This document shows, one piece after another, positions 20,794 through 30,420 of a stretch of 64,000 bases of DNA. The stretch comes from Leishmania mexicana MHOM/GT/2001/U1103 (taxonomy: Eukaryota > Euglenozoa > Kinetoplastea > Trypanosomatida > Trypanosomatidae). The notes beneath the pieces were generated by a model. The model saw only the letters and a program-made list of their open reading frames with translations, did not search any database and was not told where the DNA came from. The number at the start of each line of letters is the position of its first letter. Position 1 is the first letter of the stretch. The translations under genes were made by a program, and so were the position numbers. The stretch is taken from contig NC_018316.1 of the NCBI RefSeq assembly GCF_000234665.1, positions 434,001-498,000 on the forward strand, in the 5' to 3' direction.

Positions 20794-20812
20794 CTCTCTC
20801 TCTCTCTCTCTC
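20794..20812 (+). repeat. (CT)n tract in presumed 5' UTR of Ctf4 gene
   Basis: A pure CT run ends about 10 nt before the ATG at 20822. No AG lies between the run and the ATG, so it cannot serve a nearby acceptor downstream. The acceptor is more likely upstream (for example after 20700), leaving this run in the 5' UTR. Confidence 0.6.
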
Positions 20813-20821
20813 GTGCTCGTC

Positions 20822-23800
20822 ATGCTGGCGCTTCGTGATGCTCACGCGCCAGGTGCAACCCGTGTCAGCATCGGTGGGCAGCATCTACTCACAGGCGGCG
20901 CGGATGGGGTTGTTTCGCTCTACTCGACGAAACACTGGCCCAAGGCAGCGGCGCTATGGTCTTTCAGATGCCACGACGGGGCTGTCACCGATGTCGCGCT
21001 TGTCGACGCGCTCGAGCTGGCACTGAGCTGCGGTCGTGATGGTCGCATACTGCTGCACGAGAGCATCGCCGACAGCGCAAAGCTTGTCTCTCGCGTGATA
21101 TGCCAGGTCACAGGTGAAGTGCGTTGTCTGTATATGGACATTGAGCGGCGGCGGCTGTACATCGCGGGAGACTCGCTGCGCTGTCTGGACATGTCGCAGG
21201 ACAAGTTTCACATCCACACTATTCCATTGGTGGTGCCCTTCCCGCTTGTGTCGCTGGCTGTTTCGCCGTGTGGAGGGTATATCGCCATGGCCAGCGCGTC
21301 TGGGGAGCTCGGCGTGGTGCCGACGCACGCCACGACACCGGCAGAGGCGGGCGCGACGCCGAAGACCCAGTTTGTTTTTCGCTCTGTCCTTTCACCCACC
21401 GCGAAGAAAGATGACACTGCGATGTACCGTATGTCATGGTGCCACAACACTACCGGCGGGCTCATGCTGATGGTACCTACATCCAAAGAGGCGCAGGTCT
21501 ACGTGCTTGAGGACCGTCACAACAACAGCAGTCTCTCTGCACCGCGCATGCGTGCCATTGGCGGGCTGCATGATCGGCACTTTACTGATCTACACGGTGC
21601 GCTTGTCTATCCAATCACAAAGACCCAGGTGGCATGCCTGCTGGCGACGCGTGATGGGCTCTTTGTGGGCAAAGTGCACAGCAAGACGTTGGTCATGTCG
21701 CGCCATATGTCGGAGCGCTACAACACCTCATCTTCCTCCACCCTAAGTAGTGGAGCCGTCATGCTGACGGCAGCTGAAGGCGAGGACAGTGGCAGCACAG
21801 CTGCCGTCGCTGATGTGCAGGTGAATCCGGTGAACGGAGACGTTGCCGTCGGGCTCACCGACGGACGTATTTCGCTGCTGCGTCGAGCGTCGCCAAGGGC
21901 GTGGAGACCAGCCACGGCAACCGGTTCGGGGACTGCACCGATGGAGGGCAACGCCGATGAAGATGCAGAGAGCATTGCAGAGGAGGAGGATAAGACGAGA
22001 GCGGGCAATCGGAGCATGCGTCACGAGCGCCGCACACGCCGTGCAGATACGAACGAATGTGGCGCTGGGCAGGCGGGGAGGGATGACGATGACTTCATCG
22101 ACGACGGCAGCGATGACGGCACGGCGTCTGTCGACTCCGCCTCCTCGGCGTCCTCGTCGATCGCGTCTTCGGACAGTGGCGCCGCCCCAGAGGACCTTGG
22201 AAAGGTCGTGGTCGACCTGCAGCGCGACGGGGCCTCTCTGCGTGACCACGACGGGGAGCGACCGTCTCGCTGGCGCGATGATGAGGAGGCAGCCCTGGCG
22301 CACGCCAAGCGCGAGGCGGAACGGGAGCGGGGCCGCAGCCGTTTTCTTGACGACGAGGCTGAGGAAGGGACGTCTAGCGACGACGAAGAGGTCGGGCCCG
22401 GCAACGATAGCGCAAGGAGGGCAGGAGGTCAGGCTAGTGCTCCATACGACGAGGAGGACCACTACGATGACGACCTCTCCATGGAGGGCCACGCCGAAGA
22501 GAACGGCGACTTGGCAAATGGCCCTTCGGGCCGCGCTGGGGGCTCGAGGCTGCCGGCCGGTCGCGTACCGACGGTGCAGGACTATTCCTTCCAAGTCGGC
22601 GCCACCCCAGCCGGGGAAGAGGGCAGCTGCTATCTGGCCTACAACTCCGTTGGGTACATCCATTGCAGCCGCGACGCTACCACAGTCCACTTCCACGACA
22701 TTTCGCACCCCGCCGTGCGCTTGCAGCTCCGGGACACCATCCTGATGGGGGCGCTGAGTCCCGTCGGTGCCGGCTTCATCGTTCTACCGGCTGACCCCAC
22801 TGAGGCGCAGGGCAGCGTGGACGAGTCACCGCGGCTCTCCGTCTTCTACCACGTCTTTACGCCCCTTGGCGCGCAATCGGAGTGGCGTGTAGCGCTGCTG
22901 CCCGGCGAGACGGTGCGGTGCATGGCTGCTGGTATCCGCTATCTTGCAGTCGCCACGAGCCACTACCTGCGCATCTTCTCCCTCTCTGGACTGGAGCTGG
23001 CGGTGCTCAGCAAGTCCCAGCGCATCGTGACGATGGTCGGCACTTCGTCACGTAAGCTGATGAGCAGTTTCAAGGCTGATTTCGATCCATTGGTCATCAT
23101 CAGCCTCACTGGCACCGGCGAGCTGCTGATGGAGGTGATCGATGTAGGGGCACGCACGTCGGCGCTGTCGCCGCGCGCGGTACCGCTTACGGAGCTGCCA
23201 GATGGCTCGACGCATCAGTTGCAGTGGCTTGGATGGTCAGAGGACGGCCTGCTGCACATCGTGGACACAGCCGGTGTGGTGCGCCAGTTCACCGAGGACT
23301 GGGGTGGCTCGTGGGTTCCGGTGTACGACCCGCGCACGCTTGTGGACCAGTCGTACGCGCTCTGGGTGTACGGCATCAGCGAGAACGCGCTGCTAGCGTA
23401 CCGCTACTCCCGCGATGACCCGTCGTACCCAGCGGCGGCGGCGAGCGGGCTGAGCACAGAGCTCGTGCCGCTCTTTCTTCCCCTGACTCGCACGATGGGC
23501 GAGGACGGCCTGGAGCGGTGGGACAAACTGCTGCGCCAGCAACTGCGCTGCGACGAGCTCAAGCGGCACAGCACCTTCTACAGCGCAAACATCGCCAAGT
23601 ACGACGAAGTGCACGACCACCACCTGCTCCAGTTCTTTGACAGCGCGCTCAAGAGCCAGCAAACAACGCGGGCGATGGAGCTGGCCATGCTCATGGAGAT
23701 TCACGACCGCGTCGTGAAGTGTGCGCAGCTCGCGAACTCCAACGGGCACGTGAAACTGGTGCCGAAGCTGTTGGCGCTGTACGAGATGCGCATGTCGACG

Positions 23801-25054
23801 AAGCAGAAGCGGAAGTGCGGACTGCCAACGAAGGAGAAGCTCGCGTCCGACAAGAAGAAGGACGACCTGCTGCTCAAGCTGCTGGCCCAGATGATGCCGC
23901 AGGACAGGACGATGAAACCTGCCGACAGTGCTGCGGCTACGCCACCGACGCCCATCGCGGTCGAGGTCGACGATGACGAGTCGAAGAAAAAAAAGACTGA
24001 AAACTGCACGAGCCCCCTTCGCGGACCAGCCTCAACGACGGCATCGAGCCTCACTGCAACGTCACCATCCGCGGTGTCGACGGCGACGACGGCGGACCTC
24101 AGCGCTATGCCGTCACAAGCGCGGCGTCACATTTCCTTTTCAAAGGAAGTCACCCTCGCACCACCTGCGTCGCAGAGTTCACAGAGCACGACGACGAGCA
24201 CTCTGTTGACGACAAGGAGCAGCGCGCCTGCTCCTTCGCGCAAGCTTGCCAATCCATTTGCCCGGACCTCTGTGAAGCCCGCCAAAGCCGCTGACGAGGT
24301 ACGGCATACATCACTGTCGAAGCCCCCGGAGTCGCACCATCAGCATCAGTCCCAGCTGCAGGTGGCGCTTCCCGCCTCTGCGCCGCACTCCTCCACTGCG
24401 ACCGCCACAAGGGCCGTCACACTCTTGGGCTCGTCGCAGCTGCACACCCCGCCGCGCACCAGCGTTGCAGCGACAAGGACGACCGCCGTTTCTGTTGCTC
24501 AGGAGAGCGATGCCGCCACGTCTCTCTTCGCGGATGACACCACACCGACAGGATCGCGTGTGAGTGCTGCGCGCATTGCGTCCTCGCCGAGCCATGAGGC
24601 GAGCCCTCTGCCCACTGCGAGCACTGGCGGCAGTGCCGCGACACCGTCACTGTCTGCCCCCACGTGCAAGCCTGACGTGCACCGTGCAGCCGCCTCGACG
24701 TCCTCTACCGCATTTATTGCACGCGAGCTGCCGACCACGAGCACCACTCTGGCAGCGAGCGGAACGCCCCATCTCAGCCGCGGCGCTGTCGATCCGTTTC
24801 TCGAGGAGCCGCCCAAATCCCTCGCTGACACCCCCACCTTTGAGGTTCTGACGGGCTCCCACACCAGCGCCACATCGGCAGCGGCGGAGGCACCTATATC
24901 AGTGCAGTCTCTGCTCGATGTCGGACACGGCGAAACGACCCCGGTAGTGCGCAGCGACAGCTTCGGTGAGGCCCTCCGCAAACGGTACCGTGAGGATGAG
25001 GAGGAGGACGCCGAGGAGGCACCGCTTGCGATGCTTCCAAAGTTGTCTGTGTGA
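20822..25054 (+). CDS. CTF4: Ctf4/AND-1 (WDHD1/Mcl1) replisome adaptor
   Basis: The 1410-residue protein starts at the first ATG. An N-terminal WD40 propeller (about 1-370) opens with GGQHLLTGGADGVVSLYS and repeats such as CHDGAVTDVALVDALELALSCG. An acidic, Ser-rich linker (about 375-575, with DDDFIDDGSDDG) follows. A second propeller-like middle domain (about 582-890) matches the Mcl1/Ctf4 family (for example CYLAYNSVGYIHC, then LQWLGWSEDGLLHIVD and WVYGISENALLAYRY). A helical bundle (about 912-990) follows, as in yeast Ctf4. The last 400 residues are Ser/Thr/Ala-rich; I see no HMG box like that at the end of animal AND-1. Ctf4 trimers tether CMG helicase to DNA polymerase alpha-primase and other replisome clients in the nucleus. 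The domain order makes this call strong. Confidence 0.88.
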   Translation: MLALRDAHAPGATRVSIGGQHLLTGGADGVVSLYSTKHWPKAAALWSFRCHDGAVTDVALVDALELALSCGRDGRILLHESIADSAKLVSRVICQVTGEVRCLYMDIERRRLYIAGDSLRCLDMSQDKFHIHTIPLVVPFPLVSLAVSPCGGYIAMASASGELGVVPTHATTPAEAGATPKTQFVFRSVLSPTAKKDDTAMYRMSWCHNTTGGLMLMVPTSKEAQVYVLEDRHNNSSLSAPRMRAIGGLHDRHFTDLHGALVYPITKTQVACLLATRDGLFVGKVHSKTLVMSRHMSERYNTSSSSTLSSGAVMLTAAEGEDSGSTAAVADVQVNPVNGDVAVGLTDGRISLLRRASPRAWRPATATGSGTAPMEGNADEDAESIAEEEDKTRAGNRSMRHERRTRRADTNECGAGQAGRDDDDFIDDGSDDGTASVDSASSASSSIASSDSGAAPEDLGKVVVDLQRDGASLRDHDGERPSRWRDDEEAALAHAKREAERERGRSRFLDDEAEEGTSSDDEEVGPGNDSARRAGGQASAPYDEEDHYDDDLSMEGHAEENGDLANGPSGRAGGSRLPAGRVPTVQDYSFQVGATPAGEEGSCYLAYNSVGYIHCSRDATTVHFHDISHPAVRLQLRDTILMGALSPVGAGFIVLPADPTEAQGSVDESPRLSVFYHVFTPLGAQSEWRVALLPGETVRCMAAGIRYLAVATSHYLRIFSLSGLELAVLSKSQRIVTMVGTSSRKLMSSFKADFDPLVIISLTGTGELLMEVIDVGARTSALSPRAVPLTELPDGSTHQLQWLGWSEDGLLHIVDTAGVVRQFTEDWGGSWVPVYDPRTLVDQSYALWVYGISENALLAYRYSRDDPSYPAAAASGLSTELVPLFLPLTRTMGEDGLERWDKLLRQQLRCDELKRHSTFYSANIAKYDEVHDHHLLQFFDSALKSQQTTRAMELAMLMEIHDRVVKCAQLANSNGHVKLVPKLLALYEMRMSTKQKRKCGLPTKEKLASDKKKDDLLLKLLAQMMPQDRTMKPADSAAATPPTPIAVEVDDDESKKKKTENCTSPLRGPASTTASSLTATSPSAVSTATTADLSAMPSQARRHISFSKEVTLAPPASQSSQSTTTSTLLTTRSSAPAPSRKLANPFARTSVKPAKAADEVRHTSLSKPPESHHQHQSQLQVALPASAPHSSTATATRAVTLLGSSQLHTPPRTSVAATRTTAVSVAQESDAATSLFADDTTPTGSRVSAARIASSPSHEASPLPTASTGGSAATPSLSAPTCKPDVHRAAASTSSTAFIARELPTTSTTLAASGTPHLSRGAVDPFLEEPPKSLADTPTFEVLTGSHTSATSAAAEAPISVQSLLDVGHGETTPVVRSDSFGEALRKRYREDEEEDAEEAPLAMLPKLSV

Positions 25055-25976
25055 CACGTCAGCATTGGGGAGACGCCAGTCGGAAGGGGGTCGTCATCGC
25101 TGCCGATAGTGGGCTCGTGGGGCTCACACGGCGTTGACTGCGCGCGTGGACTCATATGTGTTGCTGCTAACTTGTTTTTGTTGGTGTGCCGGCTCTTTCG
25201 TCCGTGCAGCAACGGCCACAAGAGGAAGGGCAGCCGCCATTGTTGGCCAACGAGATGTGCGGACGCGTGAGGCGCTACCCCATTCACTCGCTCAATGCGT
25301 CTCGCAGATGGGGACGGGGATGGGCGTGCGACCCCCCTCGCTCCCCTTCTCGCTCTGGTGCCTGCAGTGCAGTACTTGTCAAGGGCGAACACGCAAGAAC
25401 AGTATTGTCGAGCCCCTGTCGTTGTGTTGCGGATGCGGATGTGTCGGACGGCGTTTGTGTGGTGGCAGGGGTGCCGTAAAACGAACAACGAGTCTTGCAA
25501 CGTTGCGCGTGCCTTCTTTCCTTCTCCCTCGTCCCGCGCAGAGGTGCCGCCCGTTCACCGCCACCGCCGCTTCACAACTGCACATCAGTCACGCAGAGAT
25601 AGCGCTAATCATACATGCCCAACCACGTCCGCTGCGCACCCACCGCGTGCAGGCCACATCGGCGCTCTTCTAACGTACAGGACCTCTCCCGGCTGCGCTT
25701 TAGAGAAGAAAACGTCGCTTGAGCAGCTGCGCATGGACTCGCCGTTCTCGAATAAAGTGCGCCTCCACGCCGTCGCTCACCGTGTTTCATAAGGCCTGCA
25801 TGTCCTTCGATCCGCACCGCATCACAGACAACTCATTGGGCGACCCAAGTGAAAGGCCCCCCCCCGCTCTCCCCATCGATCGAGTTGTTGCACCCCAACG
25901 CACCCATCATACCACTCGTACGAAATCAAGGACAGCTTCACGACGCGCTCATCACGCAGCTCGGAAAGGACGAGGA
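25055..25976. other. Intergenic region between Ctf4 gene and second retroposon relic
   Basis: About 0.9 kb, presumably Ctf4 3' UTR and spacer. No gene is supported. The stretch just before 25977 does not resemble the sequence before the first relic, so similarity begins abruptly. Confidence 0.6.
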
Positions 25977-27543
25977 CAGTGCGGCACCAGATGGGCACCA
26001 CGACTGGAGCGGTGCTTGTGGACGCTACGCGTGCGCGTGTGGCTCGGCGGATGACGGCGCTACCATCACGGCACTGAAGAGGCTCGGCGTCGACCTTCGC
26101 CTCACTCGCTGGACCATGTGTGCCCCTGGCGATGGTGGCGCCCGCGCTCGCCTGCACGGGAAGCCGTCCACGACGGCCAGGCTCGCATGCAGAGTTCCAC
26201 AAGGATGCGTGCGGGGCGCCCTTCCCCTGCATCACGTGCGGTGGGGCCGCTGAGTGTGGTGCTCGGCAGGGCGCACGGACTGCGCCAGGCCCTCTGTGCT
26301 GATGACCGCACATCCCTGAAGCCCTCCGCCGCCGGGGACGTCGTAGGCGCCACACTACCGTCCGCGCTCTGGAAGGCAGAGCACCGGGCACCGGAGCGCT
26401 TCGTGGGTGTGTGGGTGCCCCCGCCGCCTTCCCCCCAAAGGCAGCACGCCGTGCTTGGTGCGCGACACGGCAACGAGCCGAGGCTCTCCGCAGCGCGCGC
26501 GCGGACGAGGCCCGCCGCCCCCGCCTGTTTGTGCTGTGAGGGCGTGCGGGCTGAGGGGAGGGCGGAATGCCGCTGCCGCCACCGGCTCGTGGCCGCGTCC
26601 CACGCGGCACGACACACGCGTGCAGGCCATTGCAGACACGCCGCCCCGACAGCAGCGCCGCCCGGCGACCTCCCCGAGGATGCGGTCGTGCGAGCAGTGC
26701 GCGCAGGCGCTGTCCGGCACCGCTGGCACGGTGCATCGCGTCCGAAGGAGGTGCGACGGGGTCTGCACGGATGAGGCGCTGACGCCGGCGGCACGACGAG
26801 GGCAGCCCGGGTAGCAGGGCCGAGTGCTCCGGGCTCCGCACTGTGAAGGGTGCGCGCACGATGTTGTGGGATGCCGCGGCTTGTGGCGGAGCGTGGCATA
26901 CAGGCGGTGTGTGCATGGCGTGCGAGGGCCCTGACCTGAGGCTGGCCCGCTTCCTGCCGGAGCTCGTGCGGCCCTGCACGCGGCCCACCCCCTCCTGCCC
27001 GCACGACAGACGCCGCCGCTGCTGCCCTCGAGCGGGACCCTGGGCGCCGGAGGCATGCGAAGGGGGAAGGGGAGGTGCGCGGCGGAGGCCGTGCCCGATT
27101 TGGCGGCAGGACGCTCCGTTGTCGACGACAGTGTTGAAGCCGTGGCGCCACAGAGGCCGGTGAGCTGCGGCTGTGTACGCGTCCGTTAGTGGGCGTGCTT
27201 GGGGCACAGCGGACGCGTGGACACAAGGAAACGATTTGTTTCCTTGTGTGCGCCTTGCTGGTCTCCCGCGGGTGAGCGTAGCATGGCATGATGGTGTGAA
27301 GGGTGGGGAGGGATGGCGTGCTCTCTTGCTTCGGTGTTGCACGCGGGCATCGGTGCTGGAGCGCTGGGGATGCCGGTGGCGAGGTGTTCGCCATCTTGTA
27401 GGCGGATTTCCGAATGTGTGCGCGGCCTGAGATGTAGTCTCCCCTCGCTGCTGGCGGCTCCATGTAGGAATGGGGGGGGGGCAGCTCAATGTTGGAAAGG
27501 CGCTCACCTCTCTGCGGGTTAGGGGCGATGAGCCAAGGGCGCA
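25977..27543 (+). mobile_element. Degenerate ingi/L1Tc-type retrotransposon relic (DIRE), copy 2
   Basis: Reverse-transcriptase landmarks survive on the + strand but in different frames. TGAVLVDATRA at about 26003-26035 (RT motif A region) is in one frame. ALKRLGVDLRLTRW then ARLHGKPSTTARLACRVPQG (VPQG at 26194-26205, motif B region) is in a second. LRQALCADDRTSL (ADD at 26298-26306, motif C region) is in a third. Further on, a CX2C-X11-H-X5-C cluster (26689-26754) recalls the C-terminal zinc finger of ingi elements. Stops and frameshifts between the pieces show it is dead. Such relics (DIREs) and their short derivatives (SIDERs) are characteristic of Leishmania genomes. Boundaries are where similarity to copy 1 starts and stops, not proven element ends. 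Confidence 0.75.
27221..27249. repeat. Perfect 12-bp inverted repeat (hairpin) in DIRE copy 2
   Basis: Same stem-loop as at 12541-12569: 12-bp arms and GATTT loop, identical in both copies. Confidence 0.9.
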
Positions 27544-27558
27544 TCCCGATGATCGGGA
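27544..27558. repeat. Short palindrome at the end of DIRE copy 2 similarity
   Basis: TCCCGAT-G-ATCGGGA, a perfect 7-bp inverted repeat with a 1-base centre, beginning immediately after the last bases shared with copy 1. Confidence 0.8.
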
Positions 27559-27571
27559 CACAGTGCTAGCC

Positions 27572-27586
27572 AGAAGCTCGGCTTCT
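27572..27586. repeat. Second short hairpin beside DIRE copy 2
   Basis: AGAAGC-TCG-GCTTCT, a perfect 6-bp stem with a 3-base loop, 13 bp after the previous palindrome. Confidence 0.8.
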
Positions 27587-29030
27587 CGCAGGCATGATGG
27601 TGATGGGCAGGTGTAGATGGGAGGGCACTGTAGGCGCGTGCGTGGTCGCTTGGTGTGCCGTATGTTCTTCGAGAGGGAGCGCACGTGCACGGGTGGAAGG
27701 GAAGCCCCTCCTAGCGTCCCTTGTCGCTCCGACGCAGTTTTGGGGTTGTTGTCGCCTGCTTGCTTGGTGCATGGGGGCACGCCATTCGCATGTCACAGCT
27801 CACGGCTGCGCTGGTGGAAGTTGCATCTTCCGTGATGGTTCGCTGTTTTCCCTGTCACCGTCGCTCTTGTCTCTCTCGCTCTGGAACCGGTCAGCGCAGT
27901 CGTCGCGGCCGCAATGTTGGCTCCCACCATGTTGTGCATCTCTCTGTATATGTGTGTCGCTGACCTGTTTCGTGCTCGACTCGCTGCTCCGATTCTTTTA
28001 CTCGTACCTCTTCGTCTTCTGAGGAAGCGCTTGTCTTCACGATGGAAACAGACCGGAGGAATCAATGCAGTGCACTGTGCCGCTGCGATCAGGCTCCATA
28101 GGCATGCTGCTCCCGTCTGCATGCATCCACGTGCAAGGAGCTGTGGTTCGCGGCGCAGTATGTTGGTGGTGTCTCCCTATTCCTTATGCTGTGCCGGTGC
28201 TGAGCTGCGTCAGGCCCACCTCCCTCTCCCCCAAAAACCATCCTCACGGGCGCATAGAGGAGGCCCATCGCCGCCTGCGCACCGGCTGTGCTGCATTCAT
28301 CTGTAGCCGCGGCGCATATCGGTGGGGTTTTTGCCCCGCTCTTGCTCTCTCCATCTGCCCTCCCCCCACTTGCTGCCGTTTTCTTGTTTTCCGTGACTAC
28401 GCACTGCGTCGTGGCGCCACACAGCGACTCAGGCGTCTGCTATACAGGTGTCCACTTACGCGCACACGTAGACGCTGAGTATATTACACTGCTTCTTTCA
28501 TCTGAGTGGCCGGCGCGGGCGATTATTGCTGTTAGAGCTTCCCCTTGTCCTTGTCTTCTCTCTGTCTCTCTGCCCCTTTTTTGGGGGGACACGGAACTTG
28601 TTTCACCTTCCTTGCGCTGTCCACGGCGCACATCGCTCCCATCGCCAGGCCTGCGGGTGCCGACGCACGTGCGGCAGCGATAGGGCTATCGCTCTTGACA
28701 AAGATACGGCCGCCGCACACCTCCCTTTGCGATTTGTTGCGGAGGCACAGCTATCGACGGCGCAGTGCATATCCATCCTTTCCCTCACACCCCTCCTCCC
28801 GTGACGCAACACGTGCGCTATACCGCGATTGTGTGCGTGTCCGTTCGGTGTTGGTGAGAGTCAGTGCGCGTGCGCTGTCTCGTCACGGAGTTGGCGCTCT
28901 TCTCTGTGTTCCACTCGGTCGTATGTCAGCTCTTTCCCCGCCTTCCGCACCACTGTCTCTGTGCAGCTCGCTCGCTGTACTCTACGACTCCAGTGAAGCC
29001 TCGGCTCTCTGTGCGAGGGCACTGTTGGCG
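27587..29030. other. Intergenic region upstream of VTT-domain gene
   Basis: About 1.4 kb without a supported gene. It becomes strongly C/T-rich towards the right, consistent with spacer followed by a 5' UTR. Confidence 0.65.
28931..28966 (+). promoter_or_regulatory. Candidate SL trans-splice acceptor for VTT-domain gene
   Basis: A clear pyrimidine tract ends in AG at 28965-28966, 64 nt before the ATG at 29031. If used, it excludes the upstream in-frame ATG at 28923. Confidence 0.45.
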
Positions 29031-29912
29031 ATGGCCATCATCATGCACGTGGGTAATCAGGTGGAGAGGCCCGCACGCAATGCACTGCGTGTGCTCGTGC
29101 CCCTCTTCACCTGCCTCTTCTTCCTCTTGTACATCACGGGTACGTTCAGCGTCTTCCGTCGCGTGCAGGAGATCGTCAAGGCCGAGGAGACATCGCTGCG
29201 CTCTGCGTCCGGGATCGCGGAGTTCTGCAAGGATCTGCAGAAGCTGGCACAGCAGCAGTACTGGCAAGTCCTGTTCTTTATCACGTCGCTCTACCTCACA
29301 CTTCAAACGTTCTGCGTCCCCGGGACGGTGGTGTTGAACGCCGCCGTCGGGGCTGTTATGGGCACCTTGTTGGGTGTGCCCTACTGCACCCTATTGGGGA
29401 CGATGGGCTCGATGTGCTGTTTCCTCTTCTCCCGCATCGTCGGCACGTCGCTTGTGGAGGCGGTGGACGCGCGGCTGATGCAGGGAAAGGGCCTCACGAG
29501 AATTCGCAGCCAAGTGTCACACCACCGCGCGGACTTGTTCGTATATTTGATCTTTCTTCGACTGACTCCCATTTTGCCGAACTGGCTGGTGAACTTGGCT
29601 TCCCCGGTGCTCGGGGTGCCCCTGCACACGTTTGCAGGGGCGACAATGCTAGGTATCGTGCCGCAGACGTACTTGACCGTGCGCTTCGGCTCGTTGGCGC
29701 ACTCGGGAAGACCTGGGGAGAAGAAGCGCATCGTGACGCCGTGGGACACGCTGCTGCTGGCCGTCACCGGAGTGGGCGTCCTCGTCGGTTTCCGGCTCAA
29801 GAAGAAATTCACGACGAACCGGAAAGACGGCAGCAGCGGCGGAGTGTCCGCGGACAGGTTCTCTAGCCTCACTGCATCCAGCAGTGGCGTATGTGTGCCG
29901 CCGCTGGTGTAG
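29031..29912 (+). CDS. VTT-domain (TMEM41/SNARE-associated Golgi) multi-pass membrane protein
   Basis: From the ATG at 29031 the protein has 293 residues. TM1 is at about 17-42. A VTT core follows: hydrophobic segment from about 77 (YWQVLFFITSLYLTL), a loop with VPGTVVLNAAVGAVMG, and the family hallmark LRLTPILPNWLVNLASPVLG (about 176-195), then GIVPQTYLTVRFG. A last hydrophobic segment (about 240-258) precedes a basic tail. VTT proteins such as TMEM41B are ER/Golgi lipid scramblases acting in autophagy and lipid mobilisation; that role here is by family inference. The frame has an earlier ATG at 28923 (329 aa). I prefer 29031 because a pyrimidine tract and AG lie between the two and third-position GC rises only after 29031. 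Confidence 0.85.
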   Translation: MAIIMHVGNQVERPARNALRVLVPLFTCLFFLLYITGTFSVFRRVQEIVKAEETSLRSASGIAEFCKDLQKLAQQQYWQVLFFITSLYLTLQTFCVPGTVVLNAAVGAVMGTLLGVPYCTLLGTMGSMCCFLFSRIVGTSLVEAVDARLMQGKGLTRIRSQVSHHRADLFVYLIFLRLTPILPNWLVNLASPVLGVPLHTFAGATMLGIVPQTYLTVRFGSLAHSGRPGEKKRIVTPWDTLLLAVTGVGVLVGFRLKKKFTTNRKDGSSGGVSADRFSSLTASSSGVCVPPLV

Positions 29913-30420
29913 CACGACAGCCACACCGCAGGCGACGGGGGCTACCAAGCGCGCTGGCGCACTCCTCCTCTGTGCACGTGAGCGGCTGCCGGAATGTCTT
30001 GTGTACGGCGGCCACCCTAAAAAAGCGTGGAACACCTGATGCGACCTCCTATACGCGGACACGAACACCCAACATCCTCAAAAGTAAGTACAGCGCTGCC
30101 CTCGCATGCCGGCGCACACACGGGGACAATCTTCCACCCCCCTCCCCCCGCAGACTTCTCTCCCCTTCCCTGTCTATGTGAAGGAGCGCCTCACCTGCCG
30201 CAGCGTTGTCGGCGGGCCTTTCTCAGGCCTTTTGTACGCCGTTGCTCGTCCAGAGGTGGAAAGTTGTGTTGTCTGCCATCCCCTGCACCCTCGCCTCCGC
30301 TTCTTTTGGTGTTCCCTGCCGCTGCGTCGCTGGCGGCGAGGCTACGGAGCAGCGGGGTGCCCCTCTCGCGCTTGGTGTTTTCCAGTTGTACTACGAACCC
30401 TAGAAACAGAAAAACGGTGG
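29913..30420. other. Short intergenic region
   Basis: About 0.5 kb, C/T-rich towards the right; no gene seen. An in-frame ATG at 30106 would extend the next protein by 105 residues, but those residues look like translated UTR. Confidence 0.65.
30361..30385 (+). promoter_or_regulatory. Candidate SL trans-splice acceptor for RING-finger gene
   Basis: Pyrimidine-biased stretch ending TTTTCCAG, AG at 30384-30385, 35 nt before the ATG at 30421. It supports that start over the ATG at 30106. Confidence 0.4.

Larger units (their letters stand above)
19056..20821. other. Intergenic region, pyrimidine-rich
   Basis: A 1.77 kb spacer with a C-rich run near 19118-19131, a TCTG repeat at about 20325-20350 and a CT run directly before the next ATG. 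No gene is supported. Confidence 0.7.

Noticed and set aside
20534..20821. Upstream extension of the Ctf4 frame
   Set aside because: It has no ATG and consists of translated C/T-rich UTR, including a CT run.
25822..27780. 652-codon open frame on the minus strand across the second retroposon relic (and a 480-codon one at 26102-27544)
   Set aside because: The translation is low-complexity Arg/Ala/Pro/Ser, typical of the antisense of GC-rich DNA, while recognisable RT motifs are on the + strand. All other genes are on +.
30106..30420. Use of the upstream ATG at 30106 for the RING-finger gene
   Set aside because: The 105 added residues read like translated UTR, and an AG after a T-rich tract lies at 30384-30385, downstream of that ATG.
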